From: Pseudomonadales bacterium
GTDB taxonomy: Bacteria > Pseudomonadota > Gammaproteobacteria > Pseudomonadales > Azotimanducaceae
Length of the DNA stretch: 64,000 bases
Direction: 5' to 3'
Assembly: GCA_022827905.1 (NCBI GenBank)
Contig: JAJEIQ010000014.1
Span: forward strand, 181,884 to 245,883
The translations under genes were made by a program, and so were the position numbers. Positions 57,918 through 64,000 of the stretch are shown here, piece after piece. Each line of letters starts with the position of its first letter. Position 1 is the stretch's first letter. A model generated the notes under the pieces. The model ran no database searches. It saw only the letters and a list, made by a program, of their open reading frames with translations, and had not been told where the DNA came from.

Positions 57918-59045
57918 TCAGGCGCTCACCGGGGCCGGGGCGCTCTTCGCTGGCGCCTGATCCGCAAAGTGCGGCATCACTTCCGCTGCAAACAGGCGCA
58001 TGCTGTCCAGCACCTTGACCTGGGGGATGACCTCCAGCGCGTTCAGGAAGAAGTTGATTTCATCGATGCCGATGGATTCCCACTGCTTGATGATGGCGAT
58101 AATTCGCTCCGGGTCGCCAATGGCCGAGCCCTCCGGCAGCTTGGCGCCAACACCAGGATCCTCCGTCACTTTCTTGCGGGCGGACGCGCCCGCGGCAAGA
58201 TTGCCGAGCAGCCCGTAGGCGCGGGTGGGGTAGGCTTCGCGGGTGAACAGCAGATGGGCGTTGGCCAGCCCGAAGGCATTGACCAAGCCGTTGCCCCAGC
58301 GGGCGGCCTCCTTGATGTCCTCGTGGCAGAAGAGCTGGTTGAGGGTGGCCACGCGGTCGTTGACCGCGTCCCCCACGGGGTCGCAGAGCTGAACGCGCCG
58401 ATGGTATTCCCGCGTGCGCCGTTCCTGTTCGGCAAAGCCCGCCGTGGCGACGCCCAAGGCGCCTATGCCGCGTTCCGCGGCATCGAGTTCGGTGCCCGGC
58501 GACGTGACGGTGACCCACATAGGCGGATGGGGGCGCTGCAGCGGCTTCGGCAGCACGGCCCGCTCCGGCATCGAGAAGCAGACGCCGTCGTGGGCATAGC
58601 GCGCCTCGGTCCACATCTTTGGAATGGCGCGCACGAACTCATCCCAAGTCTTCTTGGTGTGGTCTGGATCCACTTGAAATCCGGCCAACTCGGTCCAAGT
58701 CGAGGAGCGGGCAGTACCGAACTCCAACCGCCCTCCGGACAGCAGATCCAGCACCGCCGCGCGCTCCGCCACCCGAATGGGGTGGTTCATTTCCGGCACG
58801 CAGACCACGGCACCATGGCCAACCCGAATGTTGCGGGTTTGCATGGCGCAAGCCGTAAGAAACAACTCCGGCGCCGAGCAGTGGGAATACTCCTCCAGAA
58901 AGTGATGCTCCACCGCCCAAGCCGTTGAGAACCCAAGCTCATCGGCCAAGCGCACCTGCTCAAGCGCGTTTTCGTACACCAGCCGTTCGTTGCTCGGCAG
59001 GAACGGCCGAGGCACGGACAACTCAAAGAAAATGCCAAATTTCAA
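57918..59045 (-). CDS. Luciferase-like flavin-dependent monooxygenase
   Basis: A 375-residue member starting 'MKFGIFFELSVPRPFLPSNE', with 'STAWAVEHHFLEEYSHCSAP', 'GHGAVVCVPEMNHPIRVAER' and 'RLEFGTARSSTWTELAGFQV'. These segments match the enzyme at 36378-37766, so the pair are paralogues, this one lacking the long C-terminal extension. TTG start at 59045 with a G-rich ribosome site. It heads a four-gene operon. Divergent from the second small anchored protein. Confidence 0.88.
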   Translation of the reverse strand: MKFGIFFELSVPRPFLPSNERLVYENALEQVRLADELGFSTAWAVEHHFLEEYSHCSAPELFLTACAMQTRNIRVGHGAVVCVPEMNHPIRVAERAAVLDLLSGGRLEFGTARSSTWTELAGFQVDPDHTKKTWDEFVRAIPKMWTEARYAHDGVCFSMPERAVLPKPLQRPHPPMWVTVTSPGTELDAAERGIGALGVATAGFAEQERRTREYHRRVQLCDPVGDAVNDRVATLNQLFCHEDIKEAARWGNGLVNAFGLANAHLLFTREAYPTRAYGLLGNLAAGASARKKVTEDPGVGAKLPEGSAIGDPERIIAIIKQWESIGIDEINFFLNALEVIPQVKVLDSMRLFAAEVMPHFADQAPAKSAPAPVSA

Positions 59046-59236
59046 GATCGCCGTCCCCCCAATCGAGCCAACCCTAGGGTTCACTCCAACCGCGCCGCCA
59101 GCGCGGTCCACTCACTATCGATCTGCGTTACAAGACCCATGTTCCTTGCTGTGATTAAGAATAGCAAGACTGCGGGTTGCCCTTCGCTGGCGGCGGAATT
59201 ACCCTCGCCTACAAACATTGCGCAGGGGTTGGGTTC

Positions 59237-59752
59237 ATGAAGCTGTTTGCGAAGATCGTGCTGGGCTTGGTTCTGGCCATCACCGCCGCCGTCGCCGCCG
59301 TATTGATCGGCGCCCGTTTCGCCGATGGTCCCTTGGAGATCATCGCCGGCGGTCCCTTCACCACCGGCGAACTGCAATCGACGGCGCCGGTTGATTGGTC
59401 CTTCGTGCGGGACATCGAGACCATCGAGTTCCAATCTCTGGAGCCGCCACGCTCGCGCACCGTCTGGGTGCTGACCCACGAGGGACGGCTGTTCATTCCC
59501 TGCGGCTACATGGACTCAACCTGGGGGCGCATCTGGAAGCAATGGCCTATCGAAGCCGAACGCGACGGGCGCATCATCACCCGCATCGACGGCAAGCTCT
59601 ACAACCAGAGCTTGGTGCGCATCCAAGCAGGGCCAGAGCTTCCGCCCTTGGTGGCGGAATTGTCGCGCAAGTACATGGGGGGCCAGCCGATACCGGTCGA
59701 GGCAGTGACCTCCGGCATGCTGTGGCTGTTTGAATTGACGCCAAGAGCATGA
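59237..59752 (+). CDS. Small membrane-anchored protein coupled to CoA transferase, module 2
   Basis: A 171-residue protein with an N-terminal membrane helix ('LFAKIVLGLVLAITAAVAAV') and a periplasmic domain. Segments 'GGPFTTGELQSTAPVDW', 'IETIEFQSLEPPRSRTVWVL', 'EGRLFIPCGYMDSTWGRIWK', 'ITRIDGKLYNQSLVRI' and the end 'VTSGMLWLFELTPRA' align in the same order with the lipoprotein of module 1. That protein uses a lipid anchor where this one uses a helix, so membrane attachment facing the periplasm is conserved while its means is not. ATGA overlap with the CoA transferase. Confidence 0.77.
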   Translation: MKLFAKIVLGLVLAITAAVAAVLIGARFADGPLEIIAGGPFTTGELQSTAPVDWSFVRDIETIEFQSLEPPRSRTVWVLTHEGRLFIPCGYMDSTWGRIWKQWPIEAERDGRIITRIDGKLYNQSLVRIQAGPELPPLVAELSRKYMGGQPIPVEAVTSGMLWLFELTPRA

Positions 59753-60930
59753 CCCTCGCCTTCGAGGGGCTAAGGGTCATCGACTTCACCCAAGTTCTGG
59801 CCGGTCCCTTCGCCACCCAGCAATTGGCGGCGCTCGGCGCCGAAGTCATCAAGATTGAGCAGCCGGGAACCGGCGACTTCACGCGCGGCGGCGATCCCGA
59901 GCGGCCTTGGCCCATGTACACCACCGCCAACCTAGGCAAGAAAAGCCTGACGCTGAACCTCAAGAGCGACGCGGCCAAGGACATCGTGGGCCGCCTGGCC
60001 ATCGGCGCCGACGCGGTGGTCGAGAACTTCCGGCCCGGCGTGATGGCGCGCCTCGGCTTTGGCTACGACCAACTGCGCAAAATCAAGCCCGACCTCGTGT
60101 ACTGCTCAGTTTCCGGGTACGGCCAAAGCGGGCCAAAGTCACCGCTGCCCGCCTTCGACGGGGCCATCCAAGCCGCCTCCGGCATGATGGCCGTTTCCGG
60201 ATTCCCGGAGAGCGGGCCGGTCCGGGCAGGCTACTTCGCCGTCGATATGGCCACTGCCATGCAGGCCGCCTTCGCCTTGTCCGCCGCCCTGTACCGCAAG
60301 CTGCTCACCGGCGAAGGCCAGCACATCGACGTGGCGATGATGGACACCTCAATGCTCATGCTCGCCCCGCAGATGACCGCCTTCCTGATGAATGGCAAAG
60401 CGCCGGAAAGGATCGGCAATCGCTCGCCCACCCTAGAGCCGACAGCCAACGTCTTCCCAACCGCCGATGGACACATCCAAATCGTGGCGCTCAAGGAAAG
60501 GCAGGCGGAGTCGCTCTTTCGGGTTCTCGGCCTTGAGGCCCATTACCCGGACTTCCCAGATGCCCGAACGCGGTTCAAGCGCAGCGAAGAAGTCAACGCA
60601 TTGCTCTGCGCTGCCCTCAAGCAGCAAGGCACCGCCCACTGGCTCGACGCCCTGCTGAGGGCGGAGGTTCCGGTGAGCGAAGTGCGCGAGCTGGCTGACG
60701 TGGCCGAGGACCCGCAGTTTGAGGATCGCAACGCCTTCACCGAAGTGCCTTCGCCCGATTCGGCCGCAGGCGGCGTCAAGGCAGTGTTCGCCGGGCACTG
60801 CGCATCGGAGGACGGCCCTACGCTCAAACGCGGCGCGCCGGGGCTGGGCGAACACAGCGAAGAGATACTGACCGGCCTTGGCTACGCGCAAGCCGAAATT
60901 GCGGCCTTCAACGCTGACGGGACGATATAG
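59749..60930 (+). CDS. Class III CoA transferase (CaiB/BaiF family), module 2
   Basis: A 393-residue enzyme: 'FEGLRVIDFTQVLAGPFATQ', 'ALGAEVIKIEQPGTGDFTRG', 'LGKKSLTLNLKSDAAKDIVG', and 'YFAVDMATAMQAAFALSAAL', in which Asp in 'AVDMATA' is the expected nucleophile. It differs clearly from the copy at 50162-51364, so it is an old paralogue or separately acquired. ATG overlaps the small anchored protein's stop. The NhaC antiporter gene follows 21 bases later. Confidence 0.93.
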   Translation: MTLAFEGLRVIDFTQVLAGPFATQQLAALGAEVIKIEQPGTGDFTRGGDPERPWPMYTTANLGKKSLTLNLKSDAAKDIVGRLAIGADAVVENFRPGVMARLGFGYDQLRKIKPDLVYCSVSGYGQSGPKSPLPAFDGAIQAASGMMAVSGFPESGPVRAGYFAVDMATAMQAAFALSAALYRKLLTGEGQHIDVAMMDTSMLMLAPQMTAFLMNGKAPERIGNRSPTLEPTANVFPTADGHIQIVALKERQAESLFRVLGLEAHYPDFPDARTRFKRSEEVNALLCAALKQQGTAHWLDALLRAEVPVSEVRELADVAEDPQFEDRNAFTEVPSPDSAAGGVKAVFAGHCASEDGPTLKRGAPGLGEHSEEILTGLGYAQAEIAAFNADGTI

Positions 60931-60951
60931 CGTTAACAGCAGGGAAGGACA

Positions 60952-62418
60952 TTGACGGAGGATCGGGACGCGAGCGCTGCCGATGCGTTCATCGGCATCG
61001 GCGGCACGCTGGCGCTGCTGACGGCGTCGGTGGCGCTGTTCGGCAGCGACTCGTCGGCCGGCGCCAATCAAATCGCCTTGGTGTGCGGCGCGGCGGTCGC
61101 CGCGGGCATCGGCATCAAGAACGGCCATCGCTGGAAGGCGATCGAACAAGCGATCGTGGGCGGCATCGGCACCGCCATGCCGGCGATCCTCATCCTGCTC
61201 TCCGTCGGCAGCCTGATCGGCGCCTGGATGATCAGCGGCACCGTGCCGACGCTGATCTACTACGGACTGCTGGTGCTCGACCCCGGCTTCTTCTACGCCG
61301 CCTGCTGCCTGCTGTGCGCCATCTCCGCACTCGCGATCGGCAGCTCTTGGACGGTGGCGGGCACCTTGGGCATCGCGTTGGTGGGCATCGCCGCAGCGTT
61401 GGGCCAATCGATCGAGATCACCGCTGGAGCCATCATCAGCGGCGCCTACTTCGGCGACAAGATGTCGCCGCTGTCAGACACCACCAACCTGGCACCGGCG
61501 GTCACCGGCATCGACATCTTCACCCACATTCGACACATGACTTGGACCACCACGCCGAGCTTGGCCGTGGCCCTGGCGATCTTCCTCTTCATCGGCGGCA
61601 GCTCCGAGGCCGGAGCAGCCGGCAACCTCGATGCCACCCTGACCCTCCTTGAGGCCCATTTCGACATCAGCGCGCTGCATCTCGTCCCCGTGGCAGTGGT
61701 GATCGGCTTGGCCGTGCGCAAAACCCCCGCAGTGGCCACAATTTTGGCTGGCGCCCTGACCGGCGTCCTCTTTGCGTTGGTGTTTCAACGCCCCGCCATT
61801 GCGGCGATGGCCGAAGGCGACGGCAGCGGCCTTGGCACCATCACCCGAATTTTGTGGACGGTGCTGTTCGACGGCTACACGGCCACCACCGGCAACGCCA
61901 ACCTCGATTCACTGCTGTCCCGAGGCGGCATGAGCTCGATGCTGACCACCGTCTGGCTGGTCATCGCCGCCATGGCCTTCGGCGCGGTCTTGGAAAGGGT
62001 GGGCGTCCTGCAGGTCCTCCTGCGGGGCCTGCTCAAACTGGGCCGCAGCACGGGCAGCCTGATCGCGGCCAGCGGCGGCACCTGCTTCGGCATCAACGTG
62101 TTGGCCGCCGATCAGTTCATGTCCATCGTGCTGACCGGACGCATGTTCCGGGACGAATACCTGCGGCGCGGCCTGCATGAAAAGAACCTGGCGCGGGTGG
62201 TCGAAGACACCGGCACCATCACTTCGCCGCTGGTGCCTTGGAACACCTGCGGCGCCTACATGGCCGCCACCCTGGGTGTGCCCACCTTGGCCTATCTGCC
62301 CTTCTGCTTCTTCAACCTGGTCAATCCGTTGGTGTCGATGGCCTACGGCGCCACCGGCTTCAAGATCGAACCCGCCGAAGAGGAGCCGCCCGCCGAGGCG
62401 CGGGCGGCGGCCGCGTAG
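60952..62418 (+). CDS. NhaC-family Na+/H+ antiporter
   Basis: A 488-residue inner-membrane protein with about 11-12 helices. Family segments: 'AIGSSWTVAGTLGIALVGIA', 'ISGAYFGDKMSPLSDTTNLA' and, in the second half, 'EDTGTITSPLVPWNTCGAYM'. NhaC proteins exchange sodium (sometimes with a carboxylate such as malate/lactate) for protons. TTG start at 60952 with AAGGAC before it. Since it is cotranscribed with a CoA transferase, an organic-acid-linked antiport is plausible. A marine setting would suit sodium coupling. Confidence 0.93.
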   Translation: MTEDRDASAADAFIGIGGTLALLTASVALFGSDSSAGANQIALVCGAAVAAGIGIKNGHRWKAIEQAIVGGIGTAMPAILILLSVGSLIGAWMISGTVPTLIYYGLLVLDPGFFYAACCLLCAISALAIGSSWTVAGTLGIALVGIAAALGQSIEITAGAIISGAYFGDKMSPLSDTTNLAPAVTGIDIFTHIRHMTWTTTPSLAVALAIFLFIGGSSEAGAAGNLDATLTLLEAHFDISALHLVPVAVVIGLAVRKTPAVATILAGALTGVLFALVFQRPAIAAMAEGDGSGLGTITRILWTVLFDGYTATTGNANLDSLLSRGGMSSMLTTVWLVIAAMAFGAVLERVGVLQVLLRGLLKLGRSTGSLIAASGGTCFGINVLAADQFMSIVLTGRMFRDEYLRRGLHEKNLARVVEDTGTITSPLVPWNTCGAYMAATLGVPTLAYLPFCFFNLVNPLVSMAYGATGFKIEPAEEEPPAEARAAAA

Positions 62419-62438
62419 TGGAGGCCGCCTAGCAACTC

Positions 62439-63347
62439 CTACGCAGTGGCTTTGCGTAGAACGTGCAGGTAACCGTTGGAGAAGCAGCCTTCTGGCTTCT
62501 GGCAGTCGCCAAAAAAGCCTTTTTTCTTCAATAAGTTATGGAATCGGCGCAGATGATAGCAAGGCACCCCCGCTTGCAGGTGGTGCTCAAGATGGTAGTT
62601 GACGAAGTTCGGACCGATGAGCAGCCGTTCCCACCAGGACGTCAAGGTGGTGACGGTGTTCTCGCGCACGTCCGGGCTCAGCCGGTCCACGGCAACACCG
62701 TGCTCGCTCATGAATCGAATGCGGGTGACCACCTGGTAGGCCACCAGATAGGCCAGCCACCAAAGGGCGTAGGCCCAAGGCGCACCAGCCAGGGCGAGCA
62801 GGCCGAGCATGAGGCCGTGGGAGGCGAGGAAAGGGGCATTGCGCGCCAAGCCGAACGACTTGATCTGCCGACGCAGATCCTTGATGCCGGTGCGGCCGGT
62901 CAGGTCCCGGGTCAGCTTGCGGCGCATGCTGGCGGGCTCGGCCGGATAGGCGCTGGCCATGGTGAAGTCCGGATCCCGCTCGGTGCCGGCATGGCGATGG
63001 TGATCCAGATGGTAGGCCCGATAGCGGGCCAGCGAGGTGTTCATCAGTCCGCCGCACAACCAAGTGCCGAAGGCGTCATTCAACCATCGGGCCTTGAAGA
63101 AAATCTGGTGGGCGCACTCGTGGTAAAGCACCGCCAGCCCCAACTGACGTCCGCCGAGCAGCAGCACGGCCAGCAGCACGGTCAGCGGATTGAGCCACAG
63201 GGCGGGCAGAGCGAAGGCAATGGCCATCACGGCGAGATTGAACAGCGTCATCCAGCCGGCCAGCCAGTCGGAACGCGCCAGCAGAGGGCGCATCTCATCG
63301 GCGCCTACATAGTCAGAAAGATTGACCGTTTCCGTGGCTTTCATCAT
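62439..63347 (-). CDS. Membrane fatty-acid desaturase
   Basis: A 302-residue integral-membrane di-iron desaturase with three His boxes: 'HECAHQ' (residues 76-81), 'HLDHHRHAG' (113-121) and 'NYHLEHHLQAG' near residue 255. About four helices lie between them. It would introduce a double bond in an acyl chain with electrons from ferredoxin or cytochrome. ATG ATG at 63347/63344 without a ribosome-binding site; TAGGAT lies six bases upstream. Convergent with the antiporter gene, 20 bases apart. The C-terminus 'GCFSNGYLHVLRKATA' is Cys-containing and not usual for the box region. Confidence 0.92.
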   Translation of the reverse strand: MMKATETVNLSDYVGADEMRPLLARSDWLAGWMTLFNLAVMAIAFALPALWLNPLTVLLAVLLLGGRQLGLAVLYHECAHQIFFKARWLNDAFGTWLCGGLMNTSLARYRAYHLDHHRHAGTERDPDFTMASAYPAEPASMRRKLTRDLTGRTGIKDLRRQIKSFGLARNAPFLASHGLMLGLLALAGAPWAYALWWLAYLVAYQVVTRIRFMSEHGVAVDRLSPDVRENTVTTLTSWWERLLIGPNFVNYHLEHHLQAGVPCYHLRRFHNLLKKKGFFGDCQKPEGCFSNGYLHVLRKATA

Positions 63348-63353
63348 GCTGAA

Positions 63354-63359
63354 ATCCTA
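63354..63359 (-). promoter_or_regulatory. -10-like box six bases before desaturase start
   Basis: TAGGAT on the minus strand followed by six bases and ATG. No clear -35 box. Same spacing as hisN, asnS and lipA. Confidence 0.4.
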
Positions 63360-63486
63360 CCTTTTTCACTGACACGACGCCAGTAGCAGCGGCCGATTCT
63401 CCCAATCGTCACTGTTTCGGGACACCCTGATGCCGTCTTGGCTGACCCGGCCCGACCACATCAAGCCACCACTCGACTCCATACCG

Positions 63487-63515
63487 TTGCGAGCGGCGCA
63501 CGCTGACGGCATGAT
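63487..63515 (+). promoter_or_regulatory. Promoter-like element of truncated zinc-ribbon gene
   Basis: TTGCGA (63487-63492), 17-base spacer, CATGAT (63510-63515), then six bases to the GTG start. Four of six matches in each box. Confidence 0.42.
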
Positions 63516-63521
63516 CGTTGC

Positions 63522-63890
63522 GTGGAGGACTCGACCGACAGCACACCGCAAAGCAGGGGGCTGCATCCGGAGGGCGGGCGTGGCTCGCGGCGTTGCGACA
63601 ATTGCAATGCGCGGCTCAGGGGGCGATTCTGCACCCGTTGCGGTCAGCAAGATCGGCAGTTCGACCGGGTGGTCTGCGACAACTGCGGCGCGGAGAAGCA
63701 GGGTCACTACTGCGCCGTCTGCGGACAGAGCGACCGCAACTATCGGCGCAACGCCTTTCCTTTGGCCGGCCAAGCGCTGTCGGAGACCTTCGAACTCGAC
63801 TCCCGGCTGCTGAAGACCCTTCCCAAACTCCTGATCCGGCCTGGGTTCCTTTCAGTGGAATTCACTAGTGTCCGGTTAATACTCGAATAA
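63522..63890 (+). pseudogene. DUF3667-type zinc-ribbon membrane protein, truncated
   Basis: The first 115 residues hold two zinc-ribbon pairs, 'CDNCNARLRGRFCTRCGQ' and 'CDNCGAEKQGHYCAVCGQ', followed by 'LKTLPKLLIRPGFLSVEF', which is the point where DUF3667 proteins continue into 'GRR..Y' and several membrane helices. Here the frame changes to 'TSVRLILE' and stops, with a switch to AT-richer DNA at about 63867. I read this as a gene cut by an insertion, leaving a non-functional cytoplasmic stub. GTG start at 63522. The normal protein is probably a 250-400 residue membrane protein. Confidence 0.65.
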
Positions 63891-64000
63891 ATTCAATTGG
63901 TTAGGGTCCATGTCCTGCCCGGAAGTGTGGTCGGGTTCGAGAAGGCATTGATTTAACGGCATTTTCTCGAACAGGGTGACGGACAGGATCTGTAGCAAAG
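63867..64000. mobile_element. Putative left end of an insertion element (partial)
   Basis: From about 63867 the DNA becomes AT-richer and non-coding, starting near 'AGTGTCCGGTTAATACTCG'. It contains a long stem, GTTCGAGAA (63935-63943) with TTCTCGAAC (63964-63972). The break inside the zinc-ribbon gene supports an insertion. No transposase is within the window and the family cannot be named; a deletion junction is the alternative. Confidence 0.45.

Overview
The window is high-GC bacterial DNA with tight gene packing, many GTG/TTG starts and short gene overlaps. Housekeeping genes (lptA 3' end, asnS, lipA, alaA, pdxH, msrB, an mdlA/mdlB-like pair) resemble gammaproteobacterial versions. Lipoproteins, outer-membrane proteins and a TonB receptor show a Gram-negative envelope. 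The mix of luciferase-like monooxygenases, CoA transferases, Baeyer-Villiger monooxygenase, methanethiol oxidase and an NhaC-type antiporter suggests a marine or host-associated, metabolically versatile gammaproteobacterium. That placement is inference. I saw no rRNA, tRNA, CRISPR array or prophage, and no gap above 300 bases without a gene.

Layout. 1-6.9 kb: the lptA end, then a minus-strand operon with a LolA-like carrier, three FtsX-type permeases, one ATPase and an outer-membrane barrel, which looks like a complete dedicated envelope-transport machine. 6.9-18.5 kb: hisN-like phosphatase, FemAB-like acyltransferase, DUF3014 protein, asnS, a lipoprotein S41 protease, an asymmetric heterodimeric ABC exporter, lipA and a cupin. 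18.5-24.2 kb: 2-hydroxyacid dehydrogenase, membrane protein, luciferase-like oxidoreductase, acyl-CoA dehydrogenase, ABM protein and BVMO. 24.2-31.8 kb: a methanethiol-oxidase locus (SBP56, SCO, MauG-like di-haem protein) with a sulfotransferase, a DUF1214 protein and a hydrolase. 31.8-45.2 kb: msrB, alaA, a five-gene operon including TusA and a luciferase-like enzyme, an MFS transporter, a small basic protein, luciferase-like/MOSC pair, pdxH, FAD monooxygenase and M19 dipeptidase. 45.3-62.4 kb: a catabolic region with an HMG-CoA-synthase-like enzyme, GST, TonB receptor, two CoA transferases, two HCCA-isomerase-like proteins, two more luciferase-like enzymes, hydrolase, enoyl-CoA hydratase, SDR, acetoacetate-decarboxylase-like protein and NhaC antiporter. 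62.4-64 kb: fatty-acid desaturase and a zinc-ribbon gene cut off by what looks like the end of a mobile element.

Four genome-scale signals stand out. (1) Ten copies of a dispersed palindromic repeat (CGAGGGC...GCCCTCGCTCC), two of a longer type with an inner hairpin, two in a head-to-head pair, and two followed by 27-bp tandem duplications; some copies now encode protein ends. (2) Two independent copies of a two-gene module in which a small anchored protein overlaps a class III CoA transferase by ATGA. (3) Five gene starts with a -10-like hexamer exactly six bases before the start codon and no Shine-Dalgarno, suggesting leaderless mRNAs. (4) No recognisable DNA-binding transcription factor in 64 kb, although several operator-like palindromes are present.
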